Shown piece by piece: positions 13,480 through 23,798 of a stretch of DNA of 64,000 bases. The stretch comes from Rhinocladiella similis (taxonomy: Eukaryota; Ascomycota; Eurotiomycetes; Chaetothyriales; Herpotrichiellaceae): positions 496,001 through 560,000 of the forward strand of contig JAMRYE010000008.1 of NCBI GenBank assembly GCA_024082115.1, read 5' to 3'. Positions within the stretch are counted from its first letter, which is position 1. Every line of letters starts with the position of its first letter. The position numbers were made by a program, and so were the translations under genes. The notes beneath the pieces were generated by a model. That model was not told the origin of the DNA, ran no database searches, and saw only the letters and a program-made list of their open reading frames with translations.

Positions 13480-15149
13480 TCAATCATGATAGTCTTTCTT
13501 TTGACCGGGTTTTGGTACATTGGCAGCTGGTCTTGGAGCTTCACCTTCGTCGTCTTTGCCCTCATCCTCGGTCCTCTTCTTTTCACCTTTGAAAGTATTA
13601 ATTTTCTGCACACTTTCTTTCCTGGGTTCTTGTTTTTGTGGACCCTTTGGAGAATCCTTCTCGGGCTTCGGTTTGCCATTGGCATCTTCCTTCACTTCTG
13701 GCTTTCCTGTTCGATCGGCGATCGCCTGTTTGTCCTTCTCCCACTGGGAGTCGACTTTTTGGAAAGATTCTTGTGCCTTTTTGACCTTTTTGGCTTCCTC
13801 TGCCTCTTTTTCCTCGCGTTCGCGCTTCTCAACTTCCATTTCTTCCATGTGTCTGATGTCATCGATCGATGGTTCGTAAAGATGCCACACCGTGTAATGC
13901 GGGAGGCCAACCACCGAGAATTGCATTCGCTTGGCCATCTTGCCAAATCCTTCCGTCTCAGCATGTCGTTCAAAGGAGAAAGCTGGGAAATGGACACCCG
14001 CTCGGAAAACTCGTGCTTTGGCCAGGATAGAGACACCGCCAACGCCATCCAGTTCCATCTCAACATCTGGATCTCCGTAGGGATCGCGAAGGTAGGCCAA
14101 ATGAGGACGCCATGTGGCATACTCGGCATACCCTTCCACGATGACGGCATCTTCGTCCAATGTCTCGGCTAGTGCAATAGCGGTCTCAGATTCTTGCCAT
14201 GAGTTCAAGTCATAAGGCTGCTCTCCACCTAGCCAGTCGGGTAACGGTCGCCAGATGTCTAAGTGAAAATGTTAGCTGATAACCTGGGCGGACGTTTGGG
14301 GGCTGTCTTACTAGGTACAATGATATCCTTGTCATGTCTCATCAAATCCTCGATGATGGTGAAAGGGCAGGTCTCCACATCAGCATCACGCCAATACACC
14401 CAGCTATGGTAGGGCCTCAAGGCGGCACTGAGTAACCAGTTCCGCGCTTGAGCCATCAATTTACGCCGACTGGCTTGCGCTGCGAACCCGTGCCTGCTCT
14501 CAAAGTCTTGGCTGATGGACTGTCCGAAATCCTTGTGTATGATCGAAATCTCTCCATAAGGCTGAGACGGATCGGGGTCGGCTTGCAGCTCTTCAAGCTT
14601 TCTAGAGAGCAATTCTTCGGTATCGTCCTTTGAATCGGAAACGAGGAAGGCCAGGTCGACCAGGTGGTGGGGGTATGTGAAGTTCCTCAGGTGGGAGAAA
14701 AACATGGGTAAATGGTGTGATGCATCTCTCAATGGTGTACAAAGCAAAACCCTCTCTTCTCTTTCCCATCCAACGGAAGTGCCCTGAACATCTTCCAAGT
14801 CATAGTAACGTAATGTTTCAATGTCCGAATGATCTTGTTTCGACCCTCCGGAACTTGACCACGACGGGATGCGCGATGTCGAGGGAGTAAACAGCCAGAG
14901 CAGCAATGCGAAGATTCCAAGGGCAAGGCCACCTAGACGTATGAGACGAGAGCGGTTGTGCAATGCTCTTTTTCGGGGTTCGAATGTCTTGTGAAAGGAA
15001 GCATCGGGCTTTTCATCCTCGACAAGATCATGCATGCCCCATATGTACTTGCTCTCGAGATCTGATCTCTCCGAGTATTTGTTGTACACTTCGTCGTCTC
15101 TTTTCTTGTGAGCGGCATAGCCGTTGGCAAAGGCGTGATGCCTGTTCAT
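13480..15149 (-). CDS. ANP1: alpha-1,6-mannosyltransferase, mannan polymerase II subunit (Anp1, GT62)
   Basis: Type II Golgi membrane glycosyltransferase of the Anp1/Van1/Mnn9 family (GT62). It extends the alpha-1,6-mannose backbone of N-linked mannan in a complex with Mnn9. Exons 15149-14312 and 14258-13480 (53-bp intron) give 538 residues. A short cytosolic tail of about 65 residues precedes one membrane segment (about 67-88, GGLALGIFALLLWLF). The metal/sugar-binding D-x-D is DAD at 255-257 (YWRDADVE). The strongly conserved NIWRPLPDWLGGEQPYDLNSW and DGVGG blocks follow. The last about 120 residues are Lys/Glu/Pro-rich and probably coiled or disordered, which favours Anp1 over Van1 or Mnn9. 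The splice restores a family block exactly, so the intron is secure. Confidence 0.9.
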
Positions 15150-15997
15150 CCCGTCACCTCATCACCCGACTCAACTCTTGCAGTGATGTGCGACTATTGA
15201 CCAGCAAGATAGTCACAAAGTACACCGCAGCAGGATTGAGGAATGTGCAAGAGAATTGGGAGCGCCGATTCTGATGTTGCAACGGAGGGACAGAGCGGGG
15301 AGGTGTTCGGAACGGAGGATATGAATGAAGGGTGATGTTGTAGAGAGAAAAGAATATGCTAAGTCCGCAGGCTTCTTCTTGAGATCTGGGCTGGCCGGGA
15401 GGAGAAGAGGCCAGTTGTGAAGCGTGCCTGCGTTGTGTGACGGACAATGTAGCACGGTAATGAGTTGTAGTCTGTCTGCAGGAGACAATTTGAGAATCGA
15501 AGGATTGCTAAAGGAACATGCGGACAGACGCAGACATGCCAAAACCCCCAGGTGTCAAGACTGTGTCATAGGAAGATGCCAATGTTCGCTACCTGGTGCT
15601 TAACTGTCAAGACCTCGTCAGGAGCATTTGGGGCTTCGCAACTGACACTGACGACTGCGCCTGACGAATGAGGCTAGTGCTTATTAGAGTGATGTCCGGT
15701 TTGGGCAAGCATAGCGAGGGTATATAAAGCGGCGAGACCAAGAAGACAGGAGGCTTTCCATCTCTCCTACTGCCATGATCCCAACCACCGACGATAAGTA
15801 TGCTTGCTTGAATATGGAGCAACATCGGCATGCATGGGCGTGAACAATGAACACTCACACTCTTTGACGCGTCATCTGAAGTTTGATATGTGGGATGAAC
15901 TCCTTCAAATGTCGAACACATCTTGATGCAAGCTGCATATGAATCCCTGCATGCCGTAAACCAGCCAGGGTAGGCTGTGCAAACCAAGTGGACCGAT
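15150..15997. other. divergent promoter region between Anp1 and a regulator gene
   Basis: About 850 bp between two divergently transcribed starts. Small overlapping ORFs on the minus strand have no recognisable domain. No operator-like palindrome stood out here. Confidence 0.45.
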
Positions 15998-18085
15998 ATG
16001 GATCCAGAAGAGTCCGTGTCGCCATCTCCTCGAAATCAGGCACGCGCCAGAACGAGAAAAGGTGCTGTGTGCACCACCTGTCGACAAGCAAAACAGCAAT
16101 GTGATGCTGCTGGATTGGCCCCGGCGCCGTGTACACGTTGCTCAAAGTTTGGTCGACTTTGTGCCATCGACCCGACGTTCCGCAGAGTCAAGAAACGTAG
16201 CCACATGAGCGCAGCGGAGACAGAGACCCAGCGAGTTGAGAACGGACAGGAGAACTTTGCGGAGGCTGCTTCCCAGTCAAGCGGACAACAAGCATTATCA
16301 CCTTCAATAGCTCTTCCACTTTACTGTGCTCACGTTAGAGCTCAAACACTGGAAAATGTCGAAGTCAGTTCGGTTGATGTCATCAACCTTATCAACCAGT
16401 AAGTGGTGAAAAGCTTTTAGTCTCGAGTTAGCAAATTATCAGCTGGAGGAATATCTTTTATCGCGTCGCTGGCAACCTGTTATGTCTTCAACGAAGGATT
16501 GGTCCAAATCACCAGGCATTCACCTCGGGCAAAGTGTTCTCTCTGTTGTGCTTGGAACTCTTCTTTTGTCCGCGAACCATGAGTCTTCAGCTTACTCGTG
16601 GCAGGTTTTACTCGGTTTATCACCCACAATTCCCCATCCTACCAGACATCATGGCCTTCGTTCCACACTACAACTGCAACAGGTTGCTACTTTGGTCGAT
16701 TCTCGCTATTGCGGCTGGCAACTCTTCAGTGACTTCGGCATTGTACAACTCCCTTGTGAATCCAGTTCGTCGCCTTGCTGGTGATATTTATAGCCATCAA
16801 AGCCGAGGCCTTGAAGCCGTTCAAGCATTGCTCCTCTTATGCGCATGGCCCTTCCCTTATCAGCAGACTGTGAATGACCCTTCGCCAATGTATTGCTCCC
16901 TCGCCACAACTATTGCGCATCAGATAGGACTACATCGTCCTCCAGCACTGAGTAACGACTTCGCTTTTCAGGTGGACGGGCCTGAATCAAGCAGGATCAA
17001 AGTTCGCGACCGTGAACGGGCCTGGCTTGGATGTTTTGTCATGAACTATACGTTAGTTGAATAGAGTCGTTGGTGAAGCGTGGCTAATCCAGTACAGAAT
17101 CTCACTAAGACTCGGTATTCCATCCCCAATTTCATCGTATCGGTCAATCAGTTCCGCGATCTCGAATGGATCATCCTCATACCTAGCAGACACGCTCATC
17201 GGTCTAGTTCATGTTGCTTACCTAGGCCATAGAACAACAACAGCTTTGGGTGACGATGCCTCCGCTGCATCAGGCCTGGTGGATGATCCTGTACGACTAA
17301 TTCACTTCTTCGACCATGATTTTCAAGCCGCATGCGAGTCGTTGCATGGCAAAGTATCGTCGCAGTGTGATATATTCCTGCTATATTCGCGGCTAAGCCT
17401 ATATTCTTACGCGTTCAACGACAGCAACATCCAGAATCAGAACCATTCCTACGATGTTGAAAAGTCGGAAATCTCCGGGAAGGCTCTTTCTGCTGCTCTG
17501 AAGCTCATGCAGCTAGCATGCGAGAGCTTCAATGCAAGTCTTCGATGGCCGGCATTTGTTAAGAATTGTGTCATGTATGCAACGTGCCTGGCTGCGTTCA
17601 TTCTATCCAAGGTGAAACAATCTGAAATCGAGATCAAGACGATAATCGACAGATGCGAAGCTGCAAATAGCCTGATAAGACTTTGGTCCTTGTTTCCCAA
17701 GGATAACTACTCCCGAATTTCGACACATCTCACTCGGTTTATCGACTCTATTAACCCGAAGCCGTCATTTATCATGACAACATCAGAAGGCACCAGAAGT
17801 GGTCTCGCACATCAAACACCGGTCACTTCACGCATGTCGGCAAATGTGATGTTCAATGTCATATGGCCAGCAAAAAAGGCGGGTTTGAGTGGGAGTGCAA
17901 CTACTCTCAACGATGAGTCCCAGCCATTCGTGGATCCACTGGCAACCAACAGGATGGAAGAGCAGGACCTTCGTGATAATGGTCTACTTGCTCAAGTGAA
18001 TTTCGGTCCGATGGATAATGTGGACTTTGGCTCATTTGACGATATCTTTGCCGACTGGTCTGACCTTCTTGGAAACGCGGCCTGA
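15998..18085 (+). CDS. Zn2Cys6 fungal-specific transcription factor
   Basis: Nuclear regulator with an N-terminal binuclear zinc cluster: C25, C28, C35, C45, C48 and C55 (CX2CX6CX9CX2CX6C). The cluster is followed by a fungal-specific middle domain starting near HPQFPILPD. Exons 15998-16398, 16605-17051 and 17098-18085 give 611 residues. The first intron is 206 bp, long for this genome. I chose it because it joins VINLINQ directly to FYSVYHPQFPILPD, the usual spacing in this family; two shorter introns around a small exon are the alternative. The C-terminus is acidic and aromatic (DFGSFDDIFADWSDLL), like an activation region. It ends 89 bp from the tail-to-tail AtuA-like gene, which may be among its targets (inference from position). 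Confidence 0.85.
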
Positions 18086-18174
18086 GTTAACGCCACCACC
18101 CGTTTAGCCAGCTTTCCAGACCTATTGTCTACCTATTCTACACTAAGTCACTAGAGTCTAACCTACGCCAACGC

Positions 18175-20034
18175 TCAAAAACTCCTCTTGTCAATCTTTG
18201 GCTTGGGAACTTGCAGATACATGAGCCTGACATGTTGACAGCTACCGTGAGTATCCGTCTCACCGAACCCTCCTGATACGATAGGCCTTTTGAGGGTGGC
18301 TTTAAAGGCAAAAGCAGGGTCCCACCAAACTGCTGCGACAACGTCCGATTCATCAACGCCATATGTGGCCGCGATACTTGAGCTGGAAAGAACGCCGGCC
18401 TCCTTTACCCAAGCATAGTTCTCCGGTCTATCAAACATTACATCGAATGTCACCTCGTATGGACCAGCATTCTTAGACCGTACGATTGAGGCGAGCTCGG
18501 CCAAGTACTGGTACCCATCTCGTGGAGGCGGGGACAGAACCGACCTGTTGTTCTGGACCTTTGTTTTAGTGGAATTGGTAGCTGCTTTTTGAGTGGGGCG
18601 TGCAAGTATCTTGGCCGGTGTAGAGCTCCCAGCTGTTCCTGGACCGTGCAATTGTACCATTTTCCGAGGAAAGTGTGCCACAGGGTCATCTACCGTCATC
18701 AGGTGGTACATACAGAATTCACAGACTCTTCCCATGGGGACATCGAACGATCCACAAGACATTGCGAAATTGCCTGACGTGGACATCTGGCCAGGATATG
18801 CAGTATGCATACAGGCCACCCTAGCGGCATTAATAACTCGTGTGGCTTCCTCCTGGGTGGCTGCTCTAGCCTCCCCTGCAACTGCTGCTGATGCGGAAAT
18901 ATGCTCAGAGGCATGTTTCGCTCCCTTGAACATGCTGATATCGTCGCCGTTGCCATAGGTGGTCAGTTTCAGCTCATACTCAAACTTGCAAACCGATGCG
19001 ACATGGTTCCTGACCATTTCAATAAGGACGTCAAGCTGGGAAATCAAGACAGGGTCACTGAAGCCCCCGAAGAACGTGCTGTGGAAGCCTGCAGTGCGAG
19101 CCGCTTCGAGCTTGACCGTGTACTCCCCCTTCGAGGTAGGAGTGAATGTCGCTCCTCGGACACGGACTGTTCTGTTGTCTGGAAGCTGTTGGTAAGTTGT
19201 GGCTCTGAGATCCAAAGTGCCGCCTGGACCCACGAGAATGTCTGGTCGAGTCTTCTCATACAGGGTATGAGCAGCGACGGAAACTGGAGTGCACGCGGCA
19301 GCAGGGTTGTTGGGAACAATGTCAAAATGATCCCTCCTAACGAATGCCATTGCCTCTCTACTCTTTGGCTTTGCACAAAGCGCGCCGCATTCCAGTATTT
19401 TGCCCATGTGATATGCTATACCCAAGTCCTCAAACCCTTTGTGGATGCAGAATGCAGCATATGGTGATGGATCATAAGTTCGACCGCCAATGATGATGTC
19501 GAAATCTGGGAAATCTTCCATGGCCTGTGTGTATGGCTCCAATCCCATCTGTGCAACAACGAGAGAAGCATCACTGATATCCCTCTCTTGGAGAGGTGGT
19601 ACAGCAGGACCACATGGTGCGATTGAATTGGCCAATAGCTTGTTTCGAATGACCTCTTTATCGATTTCTGAATATATCTTGACCAGCTTCATTGGCCGAT
19701 AACCATTCTTCTTGATGATGTCGTGAATGATATCAGCAAACACGTCAACATGAGCGTTGGACCCGTCCCCGCCGGCGCTGCTGATGACGACAGGAACTCT
19801 GTGCGAATGAGCCGCAGCGACAAATGGCTCTAGATCGTGCTGATATGCTTCTCTGGGACAAGACATTGTTCCCAGCGCAAGCTTGGATGGCCCGCTGTCC
19901 GTTGAGCCTGAGTCGGCAATGATGGCGTCAACACCTTCCGCGATGGTCGACCAGAATATATCCTGGTTGTAGCCATAGCCCAACATACCAACGGGGGTAA
20001 AGAGACGTAGTTCATCTTTCCAAGGGGAAGGCAT
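18175..20034 (-). CDS. AtuA-like (DUF1446) protein fused to a DUF4387 domain
   Basis: Single exon, 619 residues. Residues about 5-470 match the acyclic terpene utilisation AtuA/DUF1446 family (opening LRLFTPVGMLGYGYN, then ADSGSTDSGP, SAGGDGSNAH and IGGRTYDPSPYAAF). Residues about 510-612 match DUF4387 (IVRSKNAGPYEVTFDVMF, then FDRPENYAWVKEAGVL). In bacteria the two are separate neighbouring genes in catabolic operons; here they are one polypeptide joined by a low-complexity linker near 475-505. The biochemical reaction of the family is not established, so the role in degrading a branched or terpenoid acid is inference. It is transcribed divergently from an MFS permease across 365 bp, which suggests co-regulation. 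Confidence 0.88.
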   Translation of the reverse strand: MPSPWKDELRLFTPVGMLGYGYNQDIFWSTIAEGVDAIIADSGSTDSGPSKLALGTMSCPREAYQHDLEPFVAAAHSHRVPVVISSAGGDGSNAHVDVFADIIHDIIKKNGYRPMKLVKIYSEIDKEVIRNKLLANSIAPCGPAVPPLQERDISDASLVVAQMGLEPYTQAMEDFPDFDIIIGGRTYDPSPYAAFCIHKGFEDLGIAYHMGKILECGALCAKPKSREAMAFVRRDHFDIVPNNPAAACTPVSVAAHTLYEKTRPDILVGPGGTLDLRATTYQQLPDNRTVRVRGATFTPTSKGEYTVKLEAARTAGFHSTFFGGFSDPVLISQLDVLIEMVRNHVASVCKFEYELKLTTYGNGDDISMFKGAKHASEHISASAAVAGEARAATQEEATRVINAARVACMHTAYPGQMSTSGNFAMSCGSFDVPMGRVCEFCMYHLMTVDDPVAHFPRKMVQLHGPGTAGSSTPAKILARPTQKAATNSTKTKVQNNRSVLSPPPRDGYQYLAELASIVRSKNAGPYEVTFDVMFDRPENYAWVKEAGVLSSSSIAATYGVDESDVVAAVWWDPAFAFKATLKRPIVSGGFGETDTHGSCQHVRLMYLQVPKPKIDKRSF

Positions 20035-20399
20035 ATTGGTTCTAGCTCTTCAGGGCCGGAGAAAGAAAATCAGCTGATACGACTGTCAGGCTAAAAAGAA
20101 TAGTGAGATAGCAAGCAACCTGAGAAGAAAAGCAGCGAACTATTTAGCCTCTCCTCAATATGCGGCATTTGGGCGCTTTCGCTTGTTGATTGTGTCTTCT
20201 TTCGCCACAGTAAGCGCAATAAGCGGCTACCATGTCACCGCGCGGCGTCAACGCTTATGAACTTCGGCTTCGGCTGACGAATTACAAACCTCAATGCCCT
20301 GTATCGCGCTTTCATAAGCAGCATCGCTTATCAAAATGGGAAAGGCTCAAGCGAATTCGGCTCTCCCCATAGACTGCATCCCCAGATGGGGAGCTATTT
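20035..20399. promoter_or_regulatory. divergent AtuA/MFS promoter with repeated TAAGC(G) elements
   Basis: The 365 bp between the two divergent starts hold TAAGCG at 20211-20216 and 20220-20225, its complement CGCTTA at 20252-20257 and 20325-20330, and TAAGCA at 20315-20320. The last pair forms an inverted repeat ATAAGC-N6-GCTTAT at 20314-20331; 20220-20257 forms a wider inverted pair. Such clustering suggests binding sites of one regulator. No CGGGTAC palindrome of the type found at the neighbouring genes is present. Confidence 0.45.
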
Positions 20400-22290
20400 A
20401 TGGGAGTCAACACCCCAGCACAGTTCTCCTTCAAGGATGATGCCAATTTGCAGCCTGCTATGGACAGAACAAATAGTGGTGTCGAAATGTCTGCGCACGA
20501 CGAAGTCAAGAATGGCGAAGGACTAAGTCTACATCTCGATGAAGTGCACGACTCTTCGATCACCGACCTTACTGTATTCAAGGAACGTCAAAGGACCCCT
20601 GAAGAGAAGAAAATCGAGCGTAAGCTCTTACTCAAGATCGACTTCATCATCTTGCCCCTGCTCGCCTTGGTGTACTTTCTTGCCTCAATGGTATTCTGGC
20701 TTTGAGCAGAGTTCAGGATAGACCAGCTAATGTCATCCAGGATCGAGGCGATCTCGCCAACGCGGCTGTCGCAGGCATGTCACAAAAGCTGCACCTGACA
20801 GGCAAACAACTAGCCAATTGTGTGTCTCTGTTCTACGTTGGATACATTGTCTTCCAGCTCCCAGGCGACCTATTCCTTCGAAAAGTGACACCACCAGTCC
20901 AGCTCTGCCTTGCCATGGTAACTTGGGGGCTTGTGACAACCTTGTAAGTCGCCCCAGCGATGCCCTAGACTTCATGCTGATAAGCTTTGAGACTTTCTCA
21001 AGCACGCACTTATGCTACCATTGCAGGCCTACGCATAGTCATCGGCGCTGCTGAGGCATTCGTGCAAGCGGCCCCACTGTATGTCACTTTGTGGTACAAG
21101 AGAAACGAGCTTGCCTCACGCATCGGCATTTTGTTCTCTATGCAAGCACTTGCAGGCAGCTTCAATGGCCTGATCGCGTATGGCATCGAGACAAGCTTGA
21201 ACGGAGCTCTAGGTGTTGCAGCGTGGCAGTGGATCTTCCTCATCGAGGGTATGTCTGGAAACTCATTTCTATCAAGGTCACAAAGTACTGACACTACAAT
21301 CAGGACCTATCACCATAGCATGTGGCCTCATTGTCTTGGCACTTCTACCACCTGTACCTGAAAAAGTACGATTGGGCTTTACTCAAGCAGAAAAGTCCAT
21401 GGCGATGTTGCGGTCTCGAGAGGCATATAACACCCTCCATGCCACAATCACCCCAAAACAGCTTCTCGGCCTTATGAAGGATTTGAAGATTTACCTCTAC
21501 AGCAAGTACTTGGCTAGCCCTTCCTCAGATAGCCTGAATTCTCCTTGGTGGAACCATCTCCCATAACTAACTCATCTAGTCGTCCTATACTGCTGCACCA
21601 ATGTCAATCTGGCCTCAGTTGGAGGATTCTTGCCTTTGATCATCACATCTCTTGGTTACAAATCGTACCATGCTCAACTACTCACTATTCCGGTCTTTGC
21701 ATGTGCTGTCACCTCGATCTTGATCTTCGGCTTTACATCAGATCGGATAAGACATCGTGGCGGTTTCTTGATCATCGCTTACGCTATCACGGCCGTAGGT
21801 TGGATTATCTTGCTCGTTGCAGGTATTGAACGTAAAAAGCTCGCCTTTGGAGGAACATTTGTCATCGCTATCGGGACCTACCCAACCGTCATACTCAGCC
21901 TAGGGTGGTTGAATTCCAACATAATTGGTTTCACAAAGAGGTGAGTCTGCCAAGATGCTGATTTCTATCCATTCTTGGAAGTTCATACGCTGAACCGGAG
22001 ACTTGATCTACAGAGCCGCATCGCTCGCCGCAATCAATATGGTAGGCCAATCCTTTTCTATTGCCGGGTCTATGGTCTTCGACTCTCCGCCCACATATCG
22101 CAAGGGCAAAATCTTTGCCCTGTCATTTGCCCTGCTGGGGGTGGTTGTTGGTGCGCTGTTGATGGGATATCTCCGCATGGAAAACCACAAGAAGCGACAA
22201 AATCAACACACGCCAGAAGCGGCTGACAGGAGGAGAATGGATCTCGAAGAGATTTGCGAGGACCATCCGGACTTTTTCTACTGGCTCTGA
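20400..22290 (+). CDS. MFS permease, anion:cation symporter (Dal5/Tna1-like)
   Basis: Plasma-membrane importer of organic anions. Six exons, 20400-20690, 20741-20943, 20992-21248, 21304-21501, 21580-21940 and 22014-22290, give 528 residues. An about 75-residue cytosolic N-terminus precedes the first membrane segment (IILPLLALVYFLASM), which runs into the conserved DRGDLANA loop. About twelve membrane segments and an acidic C-terminal tail (CEDHPDFFYWL) follow. The fourth intron (21502-21579) appears to use a GC donor (GCAAGT), with a strong TAACTAAC branch and TAG acceptor; only this choice keeps the frame. The third exon uses a weak GAG acceptor. The divergent AtuA partner suggests that it imports the substrate of that pathway. 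The substrate cannot be read from sequence. Confidence 0.87.
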
Positions 22291-22914
22291 CGGGATGTTA
22301 TGAGCTTACCCGTAGATTATGGACTCGAGCCGCAGTCCCCAGGCTATTGGGTATCTACCAATGTGACTAAAAGGTGCATTCAAGGTCTGTTGAGTCCTCG
22401 GACGCGTTGCAGTGAGGGTTGAATTAGCCTGACAGAATTACCAACCAGCAGCCTCGCTTGATCCACTCCCACCTCGACGTCTATTTGCAGATCAATGGGC
22501 GTCTGTTAGCGCTCCATCAGTGCCTGTGAATCTAATGAAACCTGAAAGCAGAATGATACCGGCCTTGCAAGACTGTCTGTCATACAACTCCAGCTTCACT
22601 GGGTTACCCCTGGCCAGTAGCGGGTACATGTACCCGGAGCGGCAGGCGCCTTCAACATATAGTAAGGTGCAAAGCATCATTGGCAGTGTGCAATCTGAGG
22701 GGTTTTGGCGAGCACACGCTCCTCCATGACTTAAGACAGTGGCTAAAATCAAAGGGAAGAAGAATGCACCTGTGTTCGTAGTGTGTGTGACACAGATACC
22801 GGGCTTGCACCCTAGCAAAACGCGTCCATATACACATGTCTGTTCATTACCTATGTTTTGAGGGTTCATCACAAACATCCCTCTCTTTCCTTAAGATTCA
22901 CTATTCACTCAGAC
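22291..22914. other. promoter region of the GAF gene
   Basis: About 620 bp without a supported gene. Its one clear element is the perfect palindrome at 22621-22636, listed separately. Confidence 0.5.
22621..22636. promoter_or_regulatory. palindromic operator CGGGTACATGTACCCG (site A)
   Basis: A perfect 16-bp palindrome, 278 bp upstream of the GAF gene start. It has the CGG-N10-CCG layout bound by Zn2Cys6 dimers. Its arms CGGGTAC and GTACCCG recur exactly at two sites in the MFS/amidohydrolase promoter. Confidence 0.6.
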
Positions 22915-23505
22915 ATGGAATCCACTCCACAGTGCTCCAACGCCACAGCGTCGACGTTGACCTCCAGTCTCATCCGCCTGGCTGGCATGACGCATGCCAA
23001 CGTTGACTTGCCCACAATCTGGTCCGAAGTCAGCAGACTTCTTGCTCAGCAGTTCGGTCACTCGCTCTTCACCATCCTCACATACTCTCCCGCATTGGAC
23101 AGGGTAGTTCGAGTCTACAGCACCAGGCCCGATCTGCATCCATTGGGACAGCGACATCCGCAGAGCAGTACCGGCAGTCTCGACAAGTCCGAGTCCCCAC
23201 CGCCGCCGCCGCCGCAGCAGCAGCGCCGAGCTTGGATTCAACGTGTTCTTGTTGACGGCGAAACATGGCGAGGATCGACCAAGGAGGATTTGAAGGGCGT
23301 CTTTGAAGATTGGGAACTGTTGTGGAGCATCGGCCTAGGTTCGGTGCTGAACATTCCCGTGCGACTGGAGGGAAAGACCGTCGGGTCGTTGAATATCTTA
23401 GATGGAGAACATGCATATGACGAAGCAGATCTGAAGGTCGGAATCCTCATTGCTCAAATGTTGGTTGTTTGCGTCGACAAGGCTGGCCAGATGCCGACTT
23501 CTTAG
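22915..23505 (+). CDS. GAF-domain protein
   Basis: Single exon, 196 residues. A GAF fold can be recognised across about residues 20-190: helix-rich start, FGHSLFTILTY strand, then SVLNIPVRLEGKTVGSLNIL and a closing helix. A Pro/Gln insertion (PPPPPPQQQ) splits the domain near residues 97-107. GAF domains bind small molecules. The role here is unknown. The gene lies inside the catabolic island and shares the CGGGTAC palindrome with the permease and amidohydrolase genes, so it may be a ligand-binding or accessory protein of that pathway (inference). The start is the first ATG after a C/T-rich leader. Confidence 0.8.
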   Translation: MESTPQCSNATASTLTSSLIRLAGMTHANVDLPTIWSEVSRLLAQQFGHSLFTILTYSPALDRVVRVYSTRPDLHPLGQRHPQSSTGSLDKSESPPPPPPQQQRRAWIQRVLVDGETWRGSTKEDLKGVFEDWELLWSIGLGSVLNIPVRLEGKTVGSLNILDGEHAYDEADLKVGILIAQMLVVCVDKAGQMPTS

Positions 23506-23798
23506 CAAGCTGAGTGTAGACGAGTCACGCAGGCCTAGGTACTCGGTAAATGCCATGCTACCAGTGAGCGAAAAAGGGCCAAATTGACGGAAAACTGATT
23601 TAACTCTGGACTGCTCAAATTGAAATATGGCACCCGTGTTCGTTTATATCTCCACAGCTCCTGGCCTGGAAAAGGCATATCTGGAGACATGTGTGCTATT
23701 ATCTAGATTTCTTACTTCTCACATGCTTCGAATAGGGACGTGACTGGCTCTAACCTCAGTCTATCGGTCACCTAGACCTACATGTATCCTGTAGACGT

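Noticed and set aside
13486..14172. 228-codon hydrophobic plus-strand frame resembling a membrane protein
   Set aside because: Antisense of the Lys/Glu-rich end of Anp1; AAG/GAG codons read as CTT/CTC give false hydrophobic segments.
20230..20250. Possible further CGG...CCG operator (CGGCTACCATGTCACCG) in the AtuA/MFS promoter
   Set aside because: Spacing is 11, not 10, and the arms do not match CGGGTAC; too weak to add to the exact set.
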